Below, one piece after another: positions 1-5,411 of a stretch of DNA of 6,075 nt. Source of the stretch: Alphaproteobacteria bacterium. Lineage in GTDB: Bacteria > Pseudomonadota > Alphaproteobacteria > Rhizobiales > Devosiaceae. The position numbers were made by a program, and so were the translations under genes. A model generated the notes under the pieces. The model had not been told where the DNA came from. It searched no databases and was given only the letters and a program-made list of their open reading frames with translations. How positions within the stretch are numbered: the stretch's first letter is position 1; each line of letters opens with the position of its first letter. The stretch spans positions 1 to 6,075 of the forward strand of contig JAHJOS010000363.1 of NCBI GenBank assembly GCA_018820005.1, in the 5' to 3' direction.

Positions 1-109
1 CAAACCTGAGGTCCCTTGTTCAATGCCGGGATTCGGCATCCCCTCTTAGCATCGCCGGGGCCCGTGCAAAAGGCGCAGCCCGGCGTCTTCCAAGGCTAAT
101 TGCGGTGTC
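1..109. other. Left-edge stretch without a supportable gene
   Basis: This lies downstream of the ROK gene, which ends at 110 on the minus strand. It contains two inverted repeats: ATGCCG/CGGCAT (23-28 and 34-39, 5-nt loop) and CGCCGGG/CCCGGCG (53-59 and 79-85). Neither is followed by a T-run on either strand, so a classical intrinsic terminator is not shown, although the second could end ROK transcription. A minus-strand ATG at 39 opens a frame running off the left edge (13 codons visible), with a purine-rich AAGAGGGG abutting the ATG. A plus-strand frame ends with TAG at 47-49. Both are too short to judge. Confidence 0.3.
53..85 (-). terminator. GC-rich hairpin just past the ROK gene, possible terminator
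   Basis: A perfect 7-bp inverted repeat, CGCCGGG (53-59) and CCCGGCG (79-85), encloses a 19-nt loop. It starts 25 bases past the ROK stop codon on the minus strand. No T-tract follows the stem, so a role in termination is a guess from position alone. It could equally be chance pairing in GC-rich DNA. Confidence 0.2.
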
Positions 110-1315
110 TCAGGTAGCCATCAGGTTCCAGCCACGCGAGAAAAACCGATCGAACAGCAGCAGCTGGGCAGCGCCACTACCGGCAGCCGATGCGCCGACG
201 TGCCCACGAACAACTGGCGGCGGCCTGTGGGTTATGACCGGCAGCCGCTCCAGGTCTTGATTGGTCCGCGCAATGATGCGGTCAAGCAACGCGTCGGGCA
301 TCGGGCCGTCAAAGATGACCGCTTCGATATCGAGCACCGCCCGAACACTGGCGATGCCCTTGGCCAGAGCCAGAGCAGCCTGATCAACCCAGGGGCCGAC
401 AATATGGTCAATTGCTGCCCAGTCCCACTCGGAAGGCGCCGCTGCGGGCACGGCAATACCTTCTTCCTTGAGGGTGGCGCGCAGGGCATCGAGCGAGGCA
501 ACCATGTGGATAAACGTCGGCTCAGTAATGCCGTCGCAGATCATCAGCGAACCCAACTCAGCACTGCGGCAATCGCCTTCGGCAAACCCGCCGTCGATAA
601 CGATGCCTCCAGCAACAGCCGAGCCAAGCTGGAAATAGACAAAATCGCGCCGGCGCGGATGCGGCTGGGCAATCAGTTCAGCCCAAGTGGCGGCATGCCC
701 ATCGTTGAACCGCTGAACCTCGAGACCCGTGACCTCAGTCAGCCGCTTGGCTATGTCGATCTCACGCCAAAGGTCGACCTGCTCGGCCGGGGCGCCCAGC
801 AGGTGGACCAGCTTTTCAAGGCCTGTTGGCGTTGCCAGGCCGATGCCAACCAGTTGCTGCTGAAGTTCTGGGCTCAGGGTCGCTCGCAATTGCTCGACTT
901 CGGCGGCAACAACGGAAAACAATTTCTTGGCGTCGGGCCAGTCGTAGGTGCGGCGGACCGTGGTGGCTGTAACACCGGCCATATCGACAAGAATGACGTC
1001 GAAGTGGTGCCAGCCGATCTCAACACCGATTGCAAAAGCGCCCTTGGGATTGATGAACAAAGGCGTTGCCGGCTGACCGCGTCGCCCCCGAAGCACCTGG
1101 CCGCGCAGAACGAGCCCTCGCGATTCCAGCTCAGCGACAATACGCGACGTCGTCTGAGCCCCCAGGCCCGAGATCCGCGCGACATCTGCATTGGAGCTAC
1201 CCGGCCCTATGGCGATCAACCCCAAGACGGCGCGCTCATTGGCGATGCGTACGCCAGACTGGGCGACACCCCGAGCAAGCGCCCCAATCACCAAATTCTC
1301 GGATTTTTTTTGCAT
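110..1315 (-). CDS. ROK-family transcriptional regulator with degenerate kinase and zinc motifs
   Basis: Probable DNA-binding, sugar-responsive repressor of the NagC/Mlc/XylR (ROK) type, 401 residues from the start used here. An N-terminal winged helix (about residues 23-90) has NERAVL, a DVARISGL recognition segment and a GRRGQPATPL wing. The ROK fold begins with AIGVEIGWHH (95-104), where sugar kinases have DxGGT. An ND pair (204-205), LGSAVAGG (230-237), AELGS (252-256) and a C-terminal alanine/glycine-rich segment (372-383) follow. The usual ExGH and CxCGxxGCxE zinc motifs are absent; only scattered cysteines (249, 260) remain. I infer a pure sensor or regulator rather than a kinase. ATG 1315 is preferred because the 19 residues added by ATG 1372 resemble no ROK N-terminus; neither start has a clear ribosome binding site. 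It is divergent from the LuxO-like gene. The effector and targets cannot be read from this window. Confidence 0.85.
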   Translation of the reverse strand: MQKKSENLVIGALARGVAQSGVRIANERAVLGLIAIGPGSSNADVARISGLGAQTTSRIVAELESRGLVLRGQVLRGRRGQPATPLFINPKGAFAIGVEIGWHHFDVILVDMAGVTATTVRRTYDWPDAKKLFSVVAAEVEQLRATLSPELQQQLVGIGLATPTGLEKLVHLLGAPAEQVDLWREIDIAKRLTEVTGLEVQRFNDGHAATWAELIAQPHPRRRDFVYFQLGSAVAGGIVIDGGFAEGDCRSAELGSLMICDGITEPTFIHMVASLDALRATLKEEGIAVPAAAPSEWDWAAIDHIVGPWVDQAALALAKGIASVRAVLDIEAVIFDGPMPDALLDRIIARTNQDLERLPVITHRPPPVVRGHVGASAAGSGAAQLLLFDRFFSRGWNLMAT

Positions 1316-1363
1316 GGACAACAACTTAATCGAGCACGGCAGGTGCAGGCAAGTGTGACTTGA

Positions 1364-1399
1364 TAAATTCATTCGGCGGATATGGGAACGGAAAATTTA
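1364..1399. promoter_or_regulatory. Candidate operator: AT-rich inverted repeat between divergent regulators
   Basis: TAAATT (1364-1369) and AATTTA (1394-1399) are perfect inverted copies whose centres lie 30 bp apart, close to three helical turns, in an otherwise GC-rich stretch. The site sits upstream of the preferred ROK start (1315) and upstream of the LuxO-like gene, so an autoregulating ROK protein could bind there. The arms are only 6 bp and AT-rich, so chance is quite possible. The 1316-1495 gap must contain promoters for both genes. I see no convincing -35/-10 pair; TTGATA (1360-1365) before TATGGG, with a 15-bp spacer, is a weak plus-strand option. Confidence 0.25.
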
Positions 1400-1495
1400 C
1401 CCTGTTGCTGAACAATTGAAAGCATCCGCTCCATGGCCTTGGCCAATGCGGTTCGACCAAAAAATCGAGACGCACCAATGCGAGGGCCAGTCTGT

Positions 1496-2926
1496 ATGGC
1501 GATGCAAGCTCACAGCAATAGCGCCGCCAGTGGACAGCTTTTGCTGATCGACCAGAACGATTCGCACGCCCGACTGGTTGCCGAAACGCTCTCGCAAAGT
1601 CTGGACCAATTGACGCAGATTACAGTTGTCGCCGGCGGCAGACCTGCAGCGGAGCTTTTGCGCGACCTACCCTACGATATCATTCTGGCCGATTTGGGTA
1701 GTCTTGGCGATCTGGCAGAACGCAGCGAAGATGCTGTCGGTCGCCTTGTGCGGCTGGCGCGCGGCGCTCTGGTGGTAGCCGTATCAGACGGCACTTCGGT
1801 CTCGGCCGCGGTGGGCGCAATGCGCGCTGGCGCGCATGACTATGTCGCCAAGCCAATCAATGGCCCGGCAATGGCGGCGCGGATCAGCGAGCTGGCCCTG
1901 CGCCATGGCAAGGATCGCACCTTGGGCATGGAAGCCCCCAGCGCGGCCGGATTGAGTGATTTTGCCGGATTCATCGGCGCCTCCAGCGCCATGCAATTTG
2001 TCTATGAACAGATTGGCCGGATTGCCCCCTCGTCGGCGCCAGTGTTCATCACGGGCGAAAGCGGCACAGGTAAGGAACTCTGCGCCGAGGCTTTGCACGC
2101 AAAAGGGCATCGGGCCGGCAAGCGACTGGTTGCCATTAACTGCGCGGCCATTCCGCGGGACCTTATGGAAAGCGAACTTTTCGGTGTCGCCCGGGGGGCT
2201 TTCACCGGCGCCCACGAGGATCGAAAGGGCGCCGCAGAACTGGCCGATGGGGGCACACTGTTCCTCGACGAAATCGGGGAAATGGATCTGTCCCTGCAAT
2301 CGAAGCTGTTGCGTTTCCTCCAGACCGGCATGCTGAGCCGGGTGGGCGAAGCCGGCGTGCGCCGCGTGGACGTGCGGGTGATCTGCGCAACCAATCGCAA
2401 TCCGATGCAGCTGATAGCCGACAAGAAATTCCGCGAGGACCTGTTCTATCGCCTGCATGTATTGCCCATCCACCTGCCCCCGCTCAGGCAAAGACCGACC
2501 GATATCATGGTGTTGGCACGGCACTTTCTGGCCCACTATGCCGCTGAGGAAAACAAGCGCTTCGCTGGCTATTCGCCCGAGGTCGCCTCGCAGCTCTCGG
2601 CCGCTGAATGGCCTGGCAATGTGCGCCAGCTGCAAAATCTGGTGCGCCGCCTGGTGGTGATGTTCGATGGTGGCGAAGTTACACGTCCCATGCTCAGCCA
2701 GGCCGACATCGAGGCCCAGGGTGGCGTCAGGCCAGCCGAACCAGAGGCCAGCCGCACCCGGCGCCCGGCTATCCTGCCGATGTGGCAGCAGGAGCAGCGC
2801 ATTATCGAAGACGCGATCGCAAGCTTCGGGGGCAATGTTTCGCTGGCGGCAGCGGCGCTCGAAATCAGCCCCTCCACCATCTACCGAAAGCGCCAGGGCT
2901 GGGCCGATTTGGCCGCGACCGGATAA
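1496..2926 (+). CDS. LuxO-like sigma-54-dependent response regulator
   Basis: Activator of sigma-54 RNA polymerase, three domains, 476 residues from this start. The receiver (about 15-137) has phosphoacceptor D66 (in ILADLG), S97 and K119 (in AKP). The acidic pair reads D19-Q20 instead of two acids. The AAA+ domain (about 160-395) has Walker A GESGTGKE (187-194), an intact GAFTGA loop that contacts sigma-54 (234-239), Walker B FLDE (256-259), an arginine-finger region REDLFYRL (313-320) and WPGNVRQL (372-379). A Fis-type helix-turn-helix (445-468) ends in SPSTIYRK, as in LuxO. ATG 1496 is chosen because GAGGG (1482-1486) precedes it by 9 nt, the receiver begins soon after, and the 21 extra codons from ATG 1433 are poor in G/C third positions, unlike the rest of the gene. 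ATG 1478 and 1502 remain possible. No histidine kinase is adjacent. A role in quorum sensing is not shown. Confidence 0.88.
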   Translation: MAMQAHSNSAASGQLLLIDQNDSHARLVAETLSQSLDQLTQITVVAGGRPAAELLRDLPYDIILADLGSLGDLAERSEDAVGRLVRLARGALVVAVSDGTSVSAAVGAMRAGAHDYVAKPINGPAMAARISELALRHGKDRTLGMEAPSAAGLSDFAGFIGASSAMQFVYEQIGRIAPSSAPVFITGESGTGKELCAEALHAKGHRAGKRLVAINCAAIPRDLMESELFGVARGAFTGAHEDRKGAAELADGGTLFLDEIGEMDLSLQSKLLRFLQTGMLSRVGEAGVRRVDVRVICATNRNPMQLIADKKFREDLFYRLHVLPIHLPPLRQRPTDIMVLARHFLAHYAAEENKRFAGYSPEVASQLSAAEWPGNVRQLQNLVRRLVVMFDGGEVTRPMLSQADIEAQGGVRPAEPEASRTRRPAILPMWQQEQRIIEDAIASFGGNVSLAAAALEISPSTIYRKRQGWADLAATG

Positions 2927-2946
2927 TCACGACCTACTGCTGCCAA

Positions 2947-2962
2947 GGCCTGACGTGAGGCC
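2947..2962 (+). other. Short hairpin after the LuxO-like gene
   Basis: GGCCT (2947-2951) and AGGCC (2958-2962) form a 5-bp stem with a 6-nt loop, 20 bases past the LuxO-like stop codon. No T-run follows, so I do not call it a terminator. The LuxO-like gene and the next gene may be cotranscribed across this 72-bp gap. Confidence 0.2.
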
Positions 2963-2971
2963 GGCCTATTG

Positions 2972-2991
2972 CCGCTGGACAGACAGCGGAG
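2972..2991 (+). promoter_or_regulatory. Hairpin overlapping the Shine-Dalgarno of the reductase-like gene
   Basis: CCGCTG (2972-2977) and CAGCGG (2984-2989) are a perfect 6-bp inverted repeat with a 6-nt loop. The last two bases of the 3' arm are the first two of the ribosome binding site GGAG (2988-2991), which lies 7 nt before ATG 2999. The GGAG and its spacing decide the start of the downstream gene over an upstream in-frame TTG at 2969. If the stem forms in the mRNA it would partly hide the ribosome binding site. The structure is predicted by eye only. Confidence 0.4.
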
Positions 2992-2998
2992 ACATAGC

Positions 2999-3535
2999 AT
3001 GACAACCGGCCACGTATTCATCGGCACGAGCCTTGATGGCTTCATCGCCCGCAGGAGTCACGATATTTCGTGGTTGACGGCATATCCCACGCTCGGAGAG
3101 GACCACGGATTTGATGCCCATATGGCACGCATGGACGCGGTGGTCATGGGGCGCGGCACTTACGAGGCGATCAAGGACATTCGGCCCTGGTACTACACGC
3201 GACAGGTAGTGGTGCTGAGCGGTTCGCTCCTGCAGGACGATGTACCTGCGGAGATTTCCGACAAGGTCGAGATTCTGCAGGCAAGCCCGCAAGAGGCCAT
3301 GGACAGTTTCGCCGCGCGCGGCTGGAGCCGCGTCTATGTGGACGGCGGCGCCGTCATCCAGTCCTTCCTACGCGCCGGGCTAATCGCAGATCTGGTCATC
3401 AGCCGCATCCCGGTCCTGATCGGCGACGGCATCGCCCTGTTTGGCGCCCTGGATGGGGATGTCATGCTTGACCACTTGGAAACCAAGGCGTTTGCCTCGG
3501 GTCTTGTCCAATCGGTTTACCGGGTCAGACGCTAG
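2999..3535 (+). CDS. Dihydrofolate reductase family protein (RibD C-terminal domain)
   Basis: A 178-residue single-domain cytoplasmic protein of the RibD_C/YyaP-like group, related in fold to dihydrofolate reductase and expected to bind NADPH. Family landmarks: SLDGFIA near the N-terminus (11-17), VMGRGTYE (49-56), VYVDGGAVIQSFLRAGL (112-128, the glycine-rich cofactor region) and PVLIGDGIALFG (138-149). The usual acidic residues after the AGL segment read LIADL here. Length is normal for the family. There is no deaminase domain, so it is not the bifunctional riboflavin enzyme RibD, and the sequence does not show it is the essential folate enzyme FolA. The substrate is unknown. The start is fixed by GGAG 7 nt upstream. 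It follows the LuxO-like gene by 72 bp on the same strand and meets the transporter tail to tail, with stop codons sharing CTAG (3532-3535). Confidence 0.85.
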   Translation: MTTGHVFIGTSLDGFIARRSHDISWLTAYPTLGEDHGFDAHMARMDAVVMGRGTYEAIKDIRPWYYTRQVVVLSGSLLQDDVPAEISDKVEILQASPQEAMDSFAARGWSRVYVDGGAVIQSFLRAGLIADLVISRIPVLIGDGIALFGALDGDVMLDHLETKAFASGLVQSVYRVRR

Positions 3536-4503
3536 GGCGTATTGGCCTCGCGTGCCTTGACCCTGTCGAGCCCCAGATAATGCTCGCGCAGGATAACGGC
3601 GATGCCGGAGGCCACGATGATTGCCGCGCCGATCAACATGGCCGGGGTTGGCACTTCGGCGAACACCACCAGACCGATGATGATGGTCAGGATCACCGAC
3701 ACATATTCGAACGGCGCGATCACCGACATGTCGGCATAGCGGTAGCAGGATGTGAGCAGCAATTGCCCGACGCCGCCGGCAAAGCCGGCCGCGACCAGGA
3801 GCACCGCCTGTTCCGAGGTGGGCACAACCCAGCCGAAGGGGATGGTCAGCAGCGACAGCGCGGTGGCGCAGATGAAGAAGTAGATCACGATCGCCTCGGT
3901 GCGCTCGGTCTGGACCAGCTTGCGCACCTGCATCATGGCAAAGGCAGAAAAAATGGCGGCACCGAGCGCTGCTGCTGCTCCCAAAGTCGCGTCAGCCCCC
4001 ACCGCTGCACCGCTGGAAAACAGCGTCAGTCGCGGCCAGAGAATAATGACGACACCGACCAGGCCGATCAGTACCGCTGTCCAGCGGAAGACATGAACGC
4101 GCTCTTTGAGCAGCACGGCACTGAAAACCACAATGAGCAAAGGCGAGGCATAGCTGATAGCTGTCGTCTCGGGCAGCGGCAGGCGCGTCAGTGCGAAAAA
4201 GCCCATCCCCATGGACGTGACGCCAATGAAAGCGCGCAGCACGTGACCGAGCGGGCGACTGGTGTAAAGCGCCACGCGCAACTGCCGGCGCCAGGCGAGA
4301 TAGGCCACCACGGGCAGGATGGCAAAAAAGCAGCGGAAGAACACGAGTTCTCCCGCCGGGATTGTTTTTGTTGCCTTGAGGCAGGTCGCCATTACCACGA
4401 AGGCGCAGACCGACAAGACCTTCAGTACAATGCCGCGCAGGGGCCCGCTGGCGGAAGGAGCCGAACGGTCAGGGGCGGCAGTCGTAGGGCTGGTCACAGT
4501 CAA
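3532..4503 (-). CDS. EamA/DMT-superfamily transporter
   Basis: Inner-membrane protein of the drug/metabolite transporter superfamily, 323 residues with about ten hydrophobic helices (roughly 24-42, 53-70, 90-106, 115-133, 141-157, 173-195, 205-222, 233-250, 262-282, 287-305). They fall into two EamA repeats. Repeat 1 has the typical ETTAISYASPLL (112-123) before a helix ending LLKERV; repeat 2 has the matching APFEYVSVI (263-271) and a helix ending FAEVP. Such proteins export metabolites, amino acids or drugs; the substrate cannot be read here. No ATG suits: the start is TTG 4503, or GTG 4497 two codons in, with only a weak GATGAG before it. The first internal ATG would cut helix 1. Upstream lies the 64-residue gene (53-bp gap, same strand), so cotranscription is likely. 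The stop TAG overlaps the stop of the convergent reductase-like gene. Confidence 0.87.
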   Translation of the reverse strand: MTVTSPTTAAPDRSAPSASGPLRGIVLKVLSVCAFVVMATCLKATKTIPAGELVFFRCFFAILPVVAYLAWRRQLRVALYTSRPLGHVLRAFIGVTSMGMGFFALTRLPLPETTAISYASPLLIVVFSAVLLKERVHVFRWTAVLIGLVGVVIILWPRLTLFSSGAAVGADATLGAAAALGAAIFSAFAMMQVRKLVQTERTEAIVIYFFICATALSLLTIPFGWVVPTSEQAVLLVAAGFAGGVGQLLLTSCYRYADMSVIAPFEYVSVILTIIIGLVVFAEVPTPAMLIGAAIIVASGIAVILREHYLGLDRVKAREANTP

Positions 4504-4556
4504 CTCATCGCTGGGATAAAGGCGACGGCGGACGCGAAATCAAGCGCGTCTGGCCA

Positions 4557-4751
4557 TTAGCGGCTGGCGGACTGTTCCAGCTTTTCCTTGGCGATACGAG
4601 CAGTGGCGAAAGCCTTGTGCTCGGGGCCAACGGCGCTACCGGTCTTGATAACCTTGCCGGTGGAGTCATGGATTTCCCAATGCCAGTTTGCATTGGGGCC
4701 ACTGCCGCCCTTGAGGCGCAGCTTGATCTGAAGGGTGTTTTCCTGGGTCAT
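4557..4751 (-). CDS. Small conserved-looking protein of unknown function (64 aa)
   Basis: I do not recognise a named family. The 64-residue product is soluble and basic, without signal peptide, membrane helix or cysteine. Residues 7-14 (LQIKLRLK) look like a beta strand. NWHWEIHDSTGKVIKTG (22-38) suggests two strands joined by a turn, and the C-terminal part (47-60, rich in A, K and E) looks like an amphipathic helix. This beta-beta-beta-helix outline recalls small YegP/DUF1508-like proteins, but that is a guess from pattern only. ATG 4751 is supported by AAGG 5 nt upstream, and codon choice fits the neighbours. It sits 53 bp before the transporter on the same strand and 112 bp after the DUF427 gene, so it may be the first gene of a two-gene unit with the transporter. 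Confidence 0.72.
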   Translation of the reverse strand: MTQENTLQIKLRLKGGSGPNANWHWEIHDSTGKVIKTGSAVGPEHKAFATARIAKEKLEQSASR

Positions 4752-4789
4752 GATTGCCTTATGGCCTAGCTTGGCTCGCTACGAAAGGG

Positions 4790-4811
4790 GGCGTGGAAAA
4801 AATCCCACGCC
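4790..4811. terminator. Hairpin between the DUF427 and 64-residue genes
   Basis: GGCGTGG (4790-4796) and CCACGCC (4805-4811) form a perfect 7-bp stem with an 8-nt loop. It lies past the DUF427 stop codon on the minus strand and 38 bp before the 64-residue gene. The A/T run is in the loop rather than after the stem, so it is not a textbook intrinsic terminator; on the minus strand the stem is followed by CCCTTT. It could be a weak terminator, an attenuator or an mRNA-stabilising stem. Confidence 0.4.
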
Positions 4812-4816
4812 GACAC

Positions 4817-4834
4817 CCACCATTCTAGCGGTGG
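4817..4834. other. Second hairpin in the DUF427 / 64-residue gap
   Basis: CCACC (4817-4821) and GGTGG (4830-4834) form a 5-bp stem with an 8-nt loop, 5 bp from the stronger hairpin at 4790-4811. Together they fill much of the 112-bp gap. The purpose is unknown and the stem is short enough to be chance. Confidence 0.3.
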
Positions 4835-4863
4835 AGTGGTCGGCTTATAGCACAGCGGCCTGG

Positions 4864-5226
4864 CTAGACTTCGGAGTAGCGGATTTCTATCCGGTCACCC
4901 CAGAATGCCAGGTAGTCACGGATCGGCTCAACCAAAGGGCATGGGTCGGGGTAATACCAGACCTGGTCAACGCCGGTGGCTGTCAGGGTCTTGATGGTGC
5001 AGTACCAGGCCTCGCCCTTGTAGGGACAGGTGGTGCGTGTCTCGGTTTCTTCTAGAACGCCGGGCTGGACGGCGTCCCGCGGAAAGTAGACGCGGCGCGG
5101 GCAACCGGGCTCGTCCAGGTGCAAGGCATTGGTGGAACTCGCAATCTCTGCATCATCGAATATGACGTGCACGCGGCCCGCCACAGGGCTGATTTTGATA
5201 TCCTTGTCGAGACATTGCCGTGTCAT
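4864..5226 (-). CDS. DUF427 domain-containing protein
   Basis: A 120-residue protein that is essentially one DUF427 domain (Pfam PF04248, sometimes labelled NTP_transf_9). Family signs in order: a strand pair with GRVHVIFDDAEIASSTNAL (17-35), EPGCPRRVYFPRDAV (39-53), the hallmark CPYKGEAWY (67-75), and VWYYPDP (89-95) before DYLAFWGDRIEI (104-115). No signal peptide or membrane helix is visible. The biochemical role is not established; the nucleotidyltransferase label is a fold-based Pfam name. ATG 5226 is preceded by AGGA 4 nt upstream. The gene is divergent from groES across 185 bp that carry the heat-shock promoter, but nothing shows it is heat-regulated. I see no good -35/-10 pair of its own. 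Family assignment is firm, function is not. Confidence 0.88.
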   Translation of the reverse strand: MTRQCLDKDIKISPVAGRVHVIFDDAEIASSTNALHLDEPGCPRRVYFPRDAVQPGVLEETETRTTCPYKGEAWYCTIKTLTATGVDQVWYYPDPCPLVEPIRDYLAFWGDRIEIRYSEV

Positions 5227-5270
5227 GTGATCCTGCCATTGGCTAGTGAAAGGGCGATGTTACCGCCGCC

Positions 5271-5280
5271 TTGTGCACAA
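5271..5280. promoter_or_regulatory. Perfect 10-bp palindrome TTGTGCACAA
   Basis: TTGTGCACAA is exactly self-complementary. It lies between the divergent DUF427 and groES genes, 44 bp before the DUF427 start and 17 bp upstream of the groES -35 box. The position suits a binding site for a dimeric regulator acting on either gene. I cannot name the regulator, and a 10-bp palindrome can arise by chance. Confidence 0.3.
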
Positions 5281-5297
5281 ACTGAGGCGAGCCGACC

Positions 5298-5326
5298 TTG
5301 ACTTGCGAGGGGCCCGGCCATATATC
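5298..5326 (+). promoter_or_regulatory. groESL promoter
   Basis: TTGACT (5298-5303) and TATATC (5321-5326) are separated by 17 bp, a good housekeeping-sigma promoter. Transcription would begin near 5333, so CIRCE lies at the start of the mRNA. The same DNA also reads as a sigma-32-like site: CTTGAC (5297-5302) with GGCCATAT (5316-5323) against the CCCCATNT consensus. Dual control by RpoH and HrcA is therefore plausible, as known in some alphaproteobacteria. Which sigma factor is used is inference. Confidence 0.75.
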
Positions 5327-5338
5327 CCCGACAGCTGA

Positions 5339-5365
5339 TTAGCACTCACTATAGACGAGTGCTAA
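5339..5365. promoter_or_regulatory. CIRCE element, HrcA operator
   Basis: TTAGCACTC (5339-5347), a 9-bp spacer and GAGTGCTAA (5357-5365) match the CIRCE consensus exactly on both arms. HrcA binds CIRCE and represses chaperonin genes until heat or misfolded protein draws GroEL away. The element follows the -10 box by 12 bp and ends 46 bp before the groES start, so it lies in the 5' leader and could also fold as an RNA stem. Confidence 0.97.
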
Positions 5366-5411
5366 CGGCACCCGAAATTGCATTGAAACTGCTGCCACCA
5401 AGGAGCAAATC

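Noticed and set aside
1..39. Minus-strand frame from ATG 39 running off the left edge (13 codons)
   Set aside because: The purine-rich AAGAGGGG touches the ATG with no normal spacing, and 13 codons are too few to show coding character.
1..49. Plus-strand frame ending with TAG at 47-49
   Set aside because: Could be the tail of a gene to the left, but 15 codons give no recognisable sequence.
200..1363. Long plus-strand open frame (387 codons)
   Set aside because: It lies antisense to the ROK gene, its translation shows no recognisable domain and is rich in arginine, glutamine and aspartate as expected for the reverse of GC-rich coding DNA.
1433..1460. Possible sigma-54 promoter (TGGCC/AATGC) near the LuxO-like gene
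   Set aside because: The GG and GC elements are 11 bp apart instead of 10 and the rest of the consensus does not match.
2247..2320. Suspected frameshift or lesion in the AAA+ region, given several overlapping frames
   Set aside because: The main frame is continuous from Walker A through GAFTGA, Walker B and the arginine-finger region in the expected order and spacing.
1784..2635. Long minus-strand open frame (283 codons)
   Set aside because: It is antisense to the receiver and AAA+ domains of the LuxO-like regulator, which show clear family motifs; the reverse translation shows none.
3580..4560. Long plus-strand open frame (326 codons)
   Set aside because: It is antisense to the transporter. 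The translation is very rich in His, Asp, Gln and Arg, the mirror image of hydrophobic helices, with no domain.
4735..5055. Plus-strand open frame (106 codons) across the DUF427 end and the gap
   Set aside because: It crosses the antisense of a well-supported DUF427 gene and two hairpins, has no family features and no clear ribosome binding site.
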